Source of the DNA: Planctomycetaceae bacterium
GTDB taxonomy: Bacteria; Planctomycetota; Planctomycetia; Planctomycetales; Planctomycetaceae
NCBI GenBank assembly: GCA_014762625.1
Contig: JABURQ010000042.1
Location: 1 to 58,129 of the forward strand
Direction of reading: 5' to 3'
DNA: 58,129 nt
Part shown: one piece after another, positions 8,754 to 16,834 of the stretch
How positions within the stretch are numbered: the first letter of the stretch is position 1
Layout of the letters: each line of letters begins with the position of its first letter
Program-made: the position numbers and the translations under genes
Notes under the pieces: model-generated
Databases searched by the model: none
What the model was told of the DNA's origin: nothing
What the model saw: the letters and a program-made list of their open reading frames with translations, nothing else

Positions 8754-9638
8754 ATGGAATTCACGACGGTTGAACTAATGGTGATCATCGCGGCGGGTGG
8801 AGGCATCGGATGGATCGCCGGTTTGTTCGGTGTCGGAGGCGGTTTCATGCTCGTCCCCGTCATGAATATCTTGTTAGGGATTCCTGTCGAATATGCGGTC
8901 GGGGCCTCCGCATGTCAGGTACTGGGCCCTGCGACGACCGCATTACTGGCCCGACGGATCCGCTGGAACTCACTCCACTTTCCGCTCACACTGGCGGGGG
9001 GATTGTTTCTGGGAGTGACCGCCGGCACATTGACATTCAAGATGCTGGAGACGCTGGGAACGACGAAACTTTTGGGAACCGAAGTCGAACCGGCCCAAAT
9101 CATCGTGTTGTCGGTCTATTTGCTCGTCATGCTGCAGGTGGGATTTTTTTCGATCTGGGAAACCAAACGCTCGAAAACCGGTCACCCGGTTTCGGTCGGT
9201 TGGATGTCGAATTGGGATGTCCCCCCCCTAGTCCGATTTCGCGAATTCGAAGGCGAAAGAATGTCGCTGCCGATCGTCTGCTGGTTTGGAGCGGGGATCG
9301 GGTTCATTTCCGGACTGCTCGGCATGAGCGGCGGTTTGATCCTGATACCCGGTCTCGTCTACCTCCTCGGGATGCGTGTGGAGAAAGCCGTGGTGCCGAC
9401 ACTTGTCATCGTCTGGATTATTTCGTTCCAGGCCACCGTGGTTCATAGCTGGAACGGCTTCGTCGATTTGAAGCTCGTCTCGGCGTTGTTAATTGGTGGA
9501 ACGTTGGGCGCTCAACTCGGTGCCCGAACGGGGCAGCAATGGGGAGGCACCAAACTCCGCGAGCGGTTCGGCTGGTTGTTACTCGCTTCCGCCGCGCTGA
9601 TTGCCTTCAAGCTCGTACGCATCTTCAACGGCTTCTAG
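8754..9638 (+). CDS. TauE/SafE family sulfite/anion exporter-like permease
   Basis: A 294-residue polytopic membrane protein of the TauE/SafE (DUF81) family. The two family repeats are seen as GWIAGLFGVGGGFMLVPVMN (residues 19-38) and GFISGLLGMSGGLILIPGLV, each starting a half of the protein; a cytoplasmic or periplasmic loop of about 45 residues (around KRSKTGHPVSVGWMSN) separates them. Proposed to export sulfur-containing anions; the actual substrate is not shown by the sequence. Likely translated together with the 48-residue protein just upstream. Confidence 0.9.
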   Translation: MEFTTVELMVIIAAGGGIGWIAGLFGVGGGFMLVPVMNILLGIPVEYAVGASACQVLGPATTALLARRIRWNSLHFPLTLAGGLFLGVTAGTLTFKMLETLGTTKLLGTEVEPAQIIVLSVYLLVMLQVGFFSIWETKRSKTGHPVSVGWMSNWDVPPLVRFREFEGERMSLPIVCWFGAGIGFISGLLGMSGGLILIPGLVYLLGMRVEKAVVPTLVIVWIISFQATVVHSWNGFVDLKLVSALLIGGTLGAQLGARTGQQWGGTKLRERFGWLLLASAALIAFKLVRIFNGF

Positions 9639-10261
9639 CGAAAACGTCGCGTCGATGACGCAGCGAAGATTTGGAATTGCGCCAGTCGTTCGTGGTCAGT
9701 GGTGTGAAGTAATTAGAAACTGGAAATTAGCAACTAGCGACCGTCATTTCGACAGCTGAACGCTGATAGCTCTCATTCAAATTGTCAAAGATCGAACTCT
9801 CTCTACCTAATGCCGGATTGTTGTCAGACAGTTGCCGTACTCTCTCTGTTGGCGACGTGAGGATTCGGGAAACGGGATTCAGGAAACAGAAATTCGTGAT
9901 GTGACCTCCTTGTCGCGTTTGAAAGAAATTCCGTTGTCTGATGGCTGAACCCCGAGGGTTTTCGAAGATGAGCTTTTTGCAAGACCCCATCTTTGAATCA
10001 TTGAGATCTTTGAACGAAACCCGATGTTTTTGGCCACTTTTGGGACCGACCGACGCGAAATCTGAAATCACGTCTGTCTGGGAATGGCCTGTTGTGCTGC
10101 GTTTACAGTCAATTGTGAGACCACAATGGTTCGTCCGTGGTTAGTCGTTTGTTGTCAGTTGTTGTTCACACAGCAAACCGCAACTGACCACTGACCAATC
10201 ACAACTAACAAAAAACCAAATTGCCAAAGATCGCGATTTTGAGAAGCGACGATAACCGGAC

Positions 10262-10318
10262 GCTAGCGAGCAACGGCGTCCGCTTCGCGAAAGCGAAGAG
10301 GAAGGACGACGGCGCTAG
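10262..10318. repeat. Nested palindrome (cruciform or RNA hairpin)
   Basis: Outer CTAGCG/CGCTAG, middle CGTCC/GGACG and inner CTTCGC-GAAA-GCGAAG arms are all nested within one 57-base stretch, giving a long interrupted hairpin with a GAAA tetraloop. A second GCGCTAG end appears at about 10408-10414 after a related GGCGAG stretch, suggesting a repeated unit. No gene is adjacent. Confidence 0.6.
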
Positions 10319-10557
10319 AAAAAGCACCTCCCTTTTCCGGCTGATTTCGTCGAAGACATATCCAACCCAATCAGCCGCTGGGCGAGCAAACTCGCGACAG
10401 CGAGTGCGCTAGAGGTTGCTTAGCCTTTCCCCACGGTTCCGTTGAAATCATTTTTTGCACACAGTTCGCTCAAAGACGCCGGATTCCAAAATCGAAACTC
10501 CAAAATCCAAAATCGATCAACGCTAACTCTGGTACGCGAGGATCGGCAAGGTCAATT

Positions 10558-10580
10558 TTGTAGGGTCCGCTCTGCGGCTC
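10558..10580 (+). repeat. GTAG-footed REP-like repeat
   Basis: TTGTAGGGTCCGCTCTGCGG shares its first 14 bases with the sequence at 23088-23101 in the cytochrome c gene. Partial hairpin potential. Part of the repeat island. Confidence 0.5.
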
Positions 10581-10718
10581 GTTGTGGAGATCACGCGAAG
10601 GGAAGCAGTAAGAACACGGATGAAACGGAAGCAAACGGAGACTCACGGAAGGAAGAGAGAAGAAGACTCGCGCAGAGGCGCGGCGGCGCAGAGAAAAAGG
10701 ATCAACATTCGGCGCCCA

Positions 10719-10767
10719 CTGTGGGCCGACACTCCGTGTCGGCATGAGCGAGGTTGAATGTTTCTCA
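10719..10767 (+). repeat. REP-like element with perfect hairpin (family 3, copy 1)
   Basis: Contains the perfect hairpin GCCGACAC-TCC-GTGTCGGC (10725-10743) followed by ATGAGCGAGGTTGAATG. Similar sequence, with TGTAG at the foot, occurs inverted at 14822-14870, and its right half again inverted at 11098-11128. Confidence 0.65.
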
Positions 10768-11097
10768 GAGGCATTTATGAAACAAGTCATGAGTGCCAAC
10801 CGGGTGGCGTGAGCACAAGAGGCCAGGCACTGTTCCAAAATCAAAACTCAAAAATCCCAAATTGAGAGACCGCGGATGATACGGATTTCTCGGATAGATT
10901 CCCGCAGCCACGAGCAAGGGAGAAGTCGAAAAAAGAGAAGAAACACTCATCAGAAAGGCTGGAACAGATTAGCGATGATTAGCGTCGATCAGTGTTCCTG
11001 TTTTCCAATCAGGAAGCGAGGAAATCAGGAAACTGAAAACAGAATTGGGGTGAACCGGTCGGGTGGTGGGTGGCGCATCGCGTCAGCGAAAGCCCCC

Positions 11098-11128
11098 GTG
11101 AGAAGCCTTCCACATCGCTCATGCCGAT
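11098..11128 (-). repeat. REP-like element, partial copy (family 3)
   Basis: On the minus strand it reads ATCGGCATGAGCGATGTGGA and continues to CTTCTCAC, matching the right half of the element at 10719-10767. The hairpin's left arm is missing or diverged. Confidence 0.55.
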
Positions 11129-11173
11129 TCGCGTAACCGCACGCGGCTCAAATCATAAAACGCTCCACACCAA

Positions 11174-11782
11174 TCACACACTCGGGCTATAGAGACCGTG
11201 CTCGTTGATGTAGGCTTCGACCGCTTTCGGCACCAGAAAGCGGATCGAGTGTCCCGAGCGGATGCGGTGCCGGATGTCGGTCGACGAAACATCGATACCC
11301 GGCATCTCGATCACGCGGATGCGATCGGCGACCTCCGGGCCGAGTTTCTCTTCGATCTCTTCGAGTGCGGGGGGATCCTGACGACCGCGATTGACGGCGA
11401 CAATCTTGGCCAGTTCCGCGATCCGGGCCGGTTCCTTCCAGGTCGGGAAATCGTGCAGCGAGTCGGCACCGATGATCAGGAACAGTTCGCGGTCGGGATC
11501 TTCAGTCGCCAGTTGCTCCAACGTCTCGACGGTGAAGCTGGTGGAATCTTTCTTGAGTTCGAGGTTCGAGATTTGAAACTCGGGAATGCCGGCGAGGGCG
11601 AATTCGAGCATCTCGGAACGGTTCTTCGCGGGGGCGAGCTCGCGGTCCGTTTTGTGCGGCGGATGACCGGCCGGCACGAACCAGACTTCGTCGAGCTTGA
11701 GTTGCTCGCGACAGACGTCTGCCATGACGAGATGACCGAGATGAACCGGATCGAACGAACCGCCGAGAATCCCTAACCGCAT
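11174..11782 (-). CDS. nadD: Nicotinate-nucleotide adenylyltransferase
   Basis: A 202-residue enzyme that adenylates nicotinate mononucleotide to deamido-NAD in NAD synthesis. GGSFDPVHLGH (residues 7-17) is the nucleotidyl-transferase motif with its two catalytic histidines, VPAGHPPHK follows, and ISSTDIR-like VSSTDIRHRI near residue 175 is the second substrate motif. Length is normal. An AGGA lies about ten bases before the ATG. It stands alone between two repeat-rich gaps; nadA is 8 kb away on the same strand. Confidence 0.95.
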   Translation of the reverse strand: MRLGILGGSFDPVHLGHLVMADVCREQLKLDEVWFVPAGHPPHKTDRELAPAKNRSEMLEFALAGIPEFQISNLELKKDSTSFTVETLEQLATEDPDRELFLIIGADSLHDFPTWKEPARIAELAKIVAVNRGRQDPPALEEIEEKLGPEVADRIRVIEMPGIDVSSTDIRHRIRSGHSIRFLVPKAVEAYINEHGLYSPSV

Positions 11783-11849
11783 GAATTCAAATCCTGTTTG
11801 GAAATTGATGGAGTTGCAATGGAACGCAGATGACGCAGTCTAAAAGAAT

Positions 11850-11996
11850 CAGCCACCGATAGACACGGATTTGACGGAGACCCGCGGGATTTTTTCGAGA
11901 AGTTCAGCTGCTGTAAAAAAGGAACACTGATGAAACTGATCAAACGGAGTTTCACGGAAAAAAGTTTGCCACGGATAAACACGGGGTTGACTGAGT
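11850..11996. repeat. Phrase-like dispersed repeats between nadD and the GxxExxY gene
   Basis: The stretch contains CACCGATAGACACGGATTTG (from 11853), ACACTGATGAAACTGATC followed by AAACGGAGTTTCACGG (11923-11957) and GCCACGGATAAACACGG (11969-11985). Close relatives of each occur at 10614-10650, 12424-12468, 24799-24832 and 30171-30208. Confidence 0.6.
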
Positions 11997-12005
11997 ACCA
12001 CGGAT

Positions 12006-12413
12006 TTATTTTGGAAAGTTGTCTTTTCTGTCATTGGTGAAAATTCTCCGGCGGTGACTCGGCTTTTCGCCAAAATTCAGAAGTAAACCGACTTCGATAG
12101 GTGTTGCACGGAGATAGTTGAGGAGTTGTGTCTCATGGACGCGCTGCAATTGGTCAACGGCTTTGATTTCAAGAATGACCAAGTTATCTACAATCAGATC
12201 AGCGTAAAACTTTCCGACCTGTTCTCCTTCAAAATAGACCTCGATCGACTTTTGACTTTCGATTTGGAAGCCCTTTTTCCTGAGTGAGATCAACAAGGCG
12301 TTCTCGTACACCTTTTCCAGAAATCCAAATCCGAGCTGATTGTAAACATGGTAAAAGGAACTCAGAATTTCTTCGGTTTTCTCAGAGTGCAGAAGTTCTT
12401 GACGGGACATCAT
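12006..12413 (-). CDS. GxxExxY family protein (PD-(D/E)XK-like)
   Basis: A 135-residue protein of the GxxExxY family (PDDEXK_3). The name motif is GFLEKVY at residues 30-36. The nuclease-like core is visible as D73 in YADLIVDN and E83-x-K85 in ILEIKAVD. The ATG at 12413 was chosen because AGCAGG precedes it; the longer frame upstream merely translates the CACGGAT-type repeats. Function in the cell is unknown, nuclease activity being inferred from the fold. The gene is bracketed on both sides by dispersed repeats, which is the main clue to its biology. Confidence 0.88.
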   Translation of the reverse strand: MMSRQELLHSEKTEEILSSFYHVYNQLGFGFLEKVYENALLISLRKKGFQIESQKSIEVYFEGEQVGKFYADLIVDNLVILEIKAVDQLQRVHETQLLNYLRATPIEVGLLLNFGEKPSHRRRIFTNDRKDNFPK

Positions 12414-12423
12414 ACCTGCTTTC

Positions 12424-12468
12424 AATAATCCGTGGATATCCGTACGATCCGTGTCTATCCGTGGCTCA
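12424..12468 (-). repeat. Phrase-like dispersed repeat upstream of the GxxExxY gene
   Basis: On the minus strand it reads as repeated CACGGAT/ACGGAT units (GCCACGGATAGACACGGATC, then ACGGATATCCACGGATT), the same kind as at 11850-11985 on the other side of the gene. Confidence 0.6.
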
Positions 12469-12502
12469 CCTTCCCCCTCCCTAGACACTATACACAAAAC
12501 CA

Positions 12503-14788
12503 TTGCCCGAGCATCAACAAAACCTCTTCGGTGAAGGCTTTAACGAGCCGGAGCCCTGGGAACTGGCGGCGGAAGAAGACCGCTGGGGCGCGGAGGTTGC
12601 GCTCAACGTTCCCGTCGATCAACTCTTCTCCTATCTCGTTCCCGATCCTCTCCGCGACAAGCTTCATCCCGGCCAGCGTGTGAAAGTTCCCTTCGGTCGC
12701 GGCAGCCGCACGATGACCGGTTTCTGCGTGCGTGTCGGTCCGGTGGGCAAGGTGACTCGCAAGCTCAAAGAAGTCGCCGAGGTGATCGACCGCGAACCGC
12801 TCATCGATCAACAGATGCTCGACCTGACCGAATGGATCGGCAAGCGATATCTCTGCGGCTGGGGACAGGTGCTCGAATCGGTGATTCCCGCCGGCGTCAA
12901 GAAACTGGCCGGAACGCGAGAAGTGAAACTATATCAGGTGGCGGAAGGAGTCGACGAAAACGATTCGCGACTGACCAAAAAACAGGCGGGCGTCGTGACG
13001 GCATTATTATATGCCGACCGGCCTTTGCGAGGTGATGAGCTGGCCGATGCGGCGAACTGCGGAACGTCGCCGATCAAGACGCTGGAGAAAAAAGGGATCC
13101 TGGTCACTCACAACGAACGCCAGTCGAAGTTCGAGGCGGAGATCGGACACGTCGAAAAAGAGCAGGACCTGAAACTGCACTTCGAGCAGATGAAAGCACT
13201 CAAGCGGATCCTTCATTCGGTGCGCGGCGGAGAACACGAGACGATCCTGCTGCATGGCGTCACCGGCAGCGGAAAAACCGAAGTCTACATTCAGGCCATT
13301 CGTGAAGTGGTCAGCTACGGACGCCAGGCGATCGTGCTGGTTCCGGAAATCAGTCTGACGCCGCAAACGATCCGGCGATTTCGTAGTCGTTTCGATTCGG
13401 TCGCCGTCCTGCATTCGCATCTCACCGATAGCGAACGCCATTATCACTGGAAGCGAATCGCCGGCGGCGACGTGCAGGTCATCGTCGGTGCCCGTAGCGC
13501 GATCTTCGCCCCGGCTCCGCGACTGGGGCTGGTGATTATCGACGAGGAACACGAAACCTCCTTCAAACAGGAAACCACGCCCCGCTATCACGCGCGAGAA
13601 GTCGCCCGTAAACGATGTCAGATGCTCCGCGTGCCGCTGATCCTCGGCACCGCCACACCGACACTCGAATCGTGGCGACGCGTCGAAGAGAAACAGGATG
13701 TCCTGCTTTCGATGCCGAATCGCGTGAACGGCTTGCCGCTTCCCCCGGTCAGTATCATCGATACCAGACAGGATCAGGACATCCGTCGTGGAGCGGCGAT
13801 CGGTCGCCAACTGGTCAACGGCATGAAGATGGCTCTCAAGGACGGTGGTCAGGTGATTCTGTTTCTGAATCTCCGCGGCTTCTCGACGACCATCTGGTGT
13901 CGGGCGTGCGGCGAATCGGTCAAATGCTCGGAATGCGACATCTCCCTGACCTGGCATCGGGACCGACGCAAAGCGCTGTGTCACAGTTGCGGTTTCGAAA
14001 CCGATCCTCCCGAGGCGTGTCCGCACTGCCAGCATCCGGGTTTAAAGTATGTCGGAATTGGAACCCAGAAGCTGGAGCAGGAAGTCAACGCCCGCTTCCC
14101 CGGCGTTCCCTGCGTCCGGATGGACAGCGACTCCATGCGACAGCACGGTAGTCACGATCGGGCTTTGGAAGCCTTCCGACACGGCAAGACCAAGATTCTG
14201 CTGGGGACGCAGATGATCGCCAAAGGTCTCGACTTTCCGAACGTCACACTCGTCGGAGTGATCGATGCCGATACGACTCTGCGACAGCCGGACTGGCGCG
14301 CTTCCGAGCGAACCTTTCACCTGTTGGCGCAAGTCGCGGGACGAACGGGACGCAGCGAACGGGGCGGCCGCGTCTACATCCAAACGGCCTGCCCCGAAGA
14401 ACCGCCGATCGTCAAAGCCGCCCACCACGATTTCCTCGGCTTCGCGGAGATCGAACTGGAACACCGGGAAGAGATGGGGTATCCCCCTTATAGTTGCCTG
14501 TCTCGGATCATCTTTCGCGGTGAGATTGACGAGGAAGTCCAGGCGGGAGCGAAAGAGATCGCGACCGTCTTACGAGAAACCATAAAAGAGACCGGCGCGG
14601 ATATCGAGATACGCGGTCCGGCTCCGGCGCCTATCGTCAAACTCAAGAAATTCTATCGACACCATTTGCAAATTGTCGCGGACGATTTTGAGACCTTGCG
14701 GGAATTGTGGCTCGTGGCTCGCGACATATTCCCGACGCTGTCGAATGTCGATTATCAGATCGACGTCGATGCCATCAATCTGCGGTAG
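12503..14788 (+). CDS. priA: Primosomal protein N' (replication restart helicase PriA)
   Basis: A 761-residue superfamily 2 DNA helicase that reloads the replisome at stalled forks. The N-terminal 3'-DNA-binding domain, Walker A HGVTGSGKTEVYI, the DEEH box (IIDEEHETSF) and the eight-cysteine zinc-binding insert (CRACGESVKCSECD, then CHSCGFET and CPHC) are all present. GTQMIAKGLDFPNVTLVG and QVAGRTGR are the late helicase motifs. Initiation appears to be at TTG (12503-12505), as no ATG or GTG precedes the conserved domain in frame closer than that. No clear ribosome site is seen. Confidence 0.95.
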   Translation: MPEHQQNLFGEGFNEPEPWELAAEEDRWGAEVALNVPVDQLFSYLVPDPLRDKLHPGQRVKVPFGRGSRTMTGFCVRVGPVGKVTRKLKEVAEVIDREPLIDQQMLDLTEWIGKRYLCGWGQVLESVIPAGVKKLAGTREVKLYQVAEGVDENDSRLTKKQAGVVTALLYADRPLRGDELADAANCGTSPIKTLEKKGILVTHNERQSKFEAEIGHVEKEQDLKLHFEQMKALKRILHSVRGGEHETILLHGVTGSGKTEVYIQAIREVVSYGRQAIVLVPEISLTPQTIRRFRSRFDSVAVLHSHLTDSERHYHWKRIAGGDVQVIVGARSAIFAPAPRLGLVIIDEEHETSFKQETTPRYHAREVARKRCQMLRVPLILGTATPTLESWRRVEEKQDVLLSMPNRVNGLPLPPVSIIDTRQDQDIRRGAAIGRQLVNGMKMALKDGGQVILFLNLRGFSTTIWCRACGESVKCSECDISLTWHRDRRKALCHSCGFETDPPEACPHCQHPGLKYVGIGTQKLEQEVNARFPGVPCVRMDSDSMRQHGSHDRALEAFRHGKTKILLGTQMIAKGLDFPNVTLVGVIDADTTLRQPDWRASERTFHLLAQVAGRTGRSERGGRVYIQTACPEEPPIVKAAHHDFLGFAEIELEHREEMGYPPYSCLSRIIFRGEIDEEVQAGAKEIATVLRETIKETGADIEIRGPAPAPIVKLKKFYRHHLQIVADDFETLRELWLVARDIFPTLSNVDYQIDVDAINLR

Positions 14789-14821
14789 TGATCGTCATCT
14801 CTCATTTCAGAATCGAGCGTG

Positions 14822-14870
14822 GTGAGAAACGTTCCACATCGGCCATGCTTGCACGGAGAGTCGGCCTACA
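14822..14870 (-). repeat. REP-like element (family 3, copy 2)
   Basis: On the minus strand it begins TGTAGGCCGACTCTCCGTG and continues GGCCGATGTGGAACG, matching the element at 10719-10767 in about four of five positions. The hairpin arm is decayed here. It lies between the ends of priA and the convergent moeA fusion. Confidence 0.6.
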
Positions 14871-14896
14871 TTAAACGTCGAATATTTCCGAACGGC

Positions 14897-16834
14897 TCAT
14901 AACACAAAACCGGCGGCGCGGAGTTTCTCTCTCACATCGGCCTCCTGGAGTAACGCTTTGAACGCCTGCACGGCAGGTCGCTCCGCGCGCGTCGTGGGGA
15001 TGACAAAATCGTATTGCTCGTCGCGATAGGGAAGAAATTCCAAGCCGTACGAGGTCGCCACCGTATCGATCGCCAAACCCCAATCGGCGCGTCCCTGAGA
15101 AACTGCCGCCGCGACGGCATTGTGAGACTTCGCCTGAACGGCGTAGCCTGGTGGCTTCTCCCCATTGAGCCATTGATCGATGAGGATCCGCGTTCCGCTC
15201 CCCGCGTTTCGATTGATCATCCGGCACTCGGGATCCTCCAACGCCACGGCGAGACACTCATCGAGGGATTTGCCCCGGAATCGTTCGTCGTTCGAGCGAA
15301 AGACGAAACCTTGTTGCCGTCCGTAGCCGGGCGTCAAAGTGAGTCCTTCCGTGAGAAACGGTCGATTGTATTCGCCGCTGTTCTCGTCTAATAAATGGAT
15401 GCCGGCGAGATCGCATTCGCCGCGCGAGGCAGCGACGAGGCCTCCCTGCGATCCGACCGCGAGTAATTTGCTGCGAAACCCCTGTTTGGCAAGTTCGGAG
15501 AGGAGGAGATCGAGCCCGACGCAGTGGCTGCCGATCACCACCAGATCGGCCGGTTGCAGATCGTGTCCCAGTAGATGCACCTCCACTTCACTGTCGGCCA
15601 TAAGCTGTTCGGTCTGCTGATCGATGACGATGAATCCGTCCGCGCGGCTGAATGTGGTCACGGAGCCGGATCCTTTTCCCATCGGATACGCGGCAAGTCC
15701 CGTTTCACTTTGGATTAAACCGACGAGGAGATATTCCGTGCGTCCGCGTTCCGAAAGAATCTTACGAGGAACGCGAGCCGCGACACGCTCGCGCGGTTGA
15801 ATCGTTTGACCGGCGTAAGTGCGAATCACGGGGGCGACAAATTCGTGAAACGTAAAGATTGCCGATGTCGGAAAGCCGGGAAGAATCACGACCGGCTTCC
15901 CTTGAGAGACCGCCAGACAGATCGGCTTCCCCGGCTTCAAGGCCACGCCGTGAGCCACGATCCCCGGATCGGTTAGCTCGCTCACGACGCGATAAGATAA
16001 ATCTCCCGCCCCTTTGGAAGTTCCGCCCGAGAGCAACACCACATCGCATTCAAAGGCGGTCTGTAAAATCTTTCGCAGTTCGACCTCGTCATCGCGGACG
16101 ACTCCCAGCACGTGTGGCTCGCCACCCAATTCCGTCACCGAAGCGGCGAGGATCGCGGCGTTCGAGTCGTACACACATCCGGGAGGAAGTTTGTCTCCAG
16201 GCGGAACAATCTCATCTCCCGTCGAAATGATGGCGACCGTCGGCTTCCGCCAGACGTTGACTTCAGTCGTCCCAATCGCCGCCAGCACTCCGATTTCCCG
16301 AGAGGTCAACAGGTCCCCGAGCCGCAGAACCGTTTCTCCTTTGGCAATATCGAGACCGGCGTAGGAGATCGCCTGGCCGGGAGAGACAGCCCGCTGCACG
16401 ACCAGTTCGTTCGTTGATTCGTCGTAGTCGGTCTGCTCGACCATCACGATCGCATCGGCTCCGCGGGGAACCATGCCTCCGGTGGCGATCGGCGTGACGG
16501 TTCCCGGCTGTACGGAAAGTTTCGGCTCAACTCCCGGAGAAAGAATTTCCTCGTTCACTGTGAGTCGAACCGGGTTCTCTTCATCGGCGCCGTAAGTGTC
16601 CGCCGCCCGCACCGCAAAACCATCAACGTTCGAGCGATCGAAACTGGTGACATCGATTTTGGAAATCACATCTTCCGCCAGCACCCGTCCCAGCGATTCT
16701 GCCAGAGCAGCCGTTTCGACACCGAGCGGAGCGAGGTTCAAATGAGCGTGAAACTTCGCCTCCGCCTGATCGCGTCCGATCACTTCCAGAAACTGACTTT
16801 GCCGCAATGCGTTCAGATGTTCTGAGTCGCTCAT
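14897..16834 (-). CDS. moeA: MoeA-type molybdopterin molybdotransferase fused to a periplasmic-binding-like domain
   Basis: A 645-residue protein. Residues 1-420 are a MoeA: SNVDGFAV is the substrate-loop signature, and ISTGDEIVPPG with LLSGGTSKGAGD form the molybdopterin-binding domain that inserts molybdate into adenylated molybdopterin. Residues about 430-645 (from PADLVVIGSHCVGLDLLLSE) form a substrate-binding-protein-like domain with NRNAGSGTRILID, as in fusions known from archaea and some bacteria, where it may sense or hand over molybdate. There is no signal peptide, so it is cytoplasmic. Its ATG overlaps the stop of the broken moeA by one base (TGATG), showing translational coupling. 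Confidence 0.92.
   Translation of the reverse strand: MSDSEHLNALRQSQFLEVIGRDQAEAKFHAHLNLAPLGVETAALAESLGRVLAEDVISKIDVTSFDRSNVDGFAVRAADTYGADEENPVRLTVNEEILSPGVEPKLSVQPGTVTPIATGGMVPRGADAIVMVEQTDYDESTNELVVQRAVSPGQAISYAGLDIAKGETVLRLGDLLTSREIGVLAAIGTTEVNVWRKPTVAIISTGDEIVPPGDKLPPGCVYDSNAAILAASVTELGGEPHVLGVVRDDEVELRKILQTAFECDVVLLSGGTSKGAGDLSYRVVSELTDPGIVAHGVALKPGKPICLAVSQGKPVVILPGFPTSAIFTFHEFVAPVIRTYAGQTIQPRERVAARVPRKILSERGRTEYLLVGLIQSETGLAAYPMGKGSGSVTTFSRADGFIVIDQQTEQLMADSEVEVHLLGHDLQPADLVVIGSHCVGLDLLLSELAKQGFRSKLLAVGSQGGLVAASRGECDLAGIHLLDENSGEYNRPFLTEGLTLTPGYGRQQGFVFRSNDERFRGKSLDECLAVALEDPECRMINRNAGSGTRILIDQWLNGEKPPGYAVQAKSHNAVAAAVSQGRADWGLAIDTVATSYGLEFLPYRDEQYDFVIPTTRAERPAVQAFKALLQEADVREKLRAAGFVL

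Larger units (their letters stand above)
9639..11173. other. Gene-poor island of dispersed repeats
   Basis: About 1.5 kb without a believable gene; the ORFs that occur have no family features and are largely translations of repeats. It contains a GTAG-footed repeat (10558-10580), a REP-like element (10719-10767) and its inverted relative (11098-11128), a large nested palindrome (10262-10318) and low-complexity phrases that recur elsewhere in the window. Examples are CAAAATCC-type (10485-10516, 10833-10866), GGGATTCAGGAAAC-type (9866-9896), TTGTCAGTTG-type (10139-10170) and ACACGGATGAAACGG-type (10614-10650). Confidence 0.6.

Noticed and set aside
9941-10950. Several ORFs of 60-124 codons in the repeat island
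   Set aside because: They translate dispersed repeats, overlap each other on both strands and have no start signals or family features.
10442-12480. CRISPR array
   Set aside because: The repeats are irregular in length and spacing, share no fixed spacer size, and no cas genes occur in the window.
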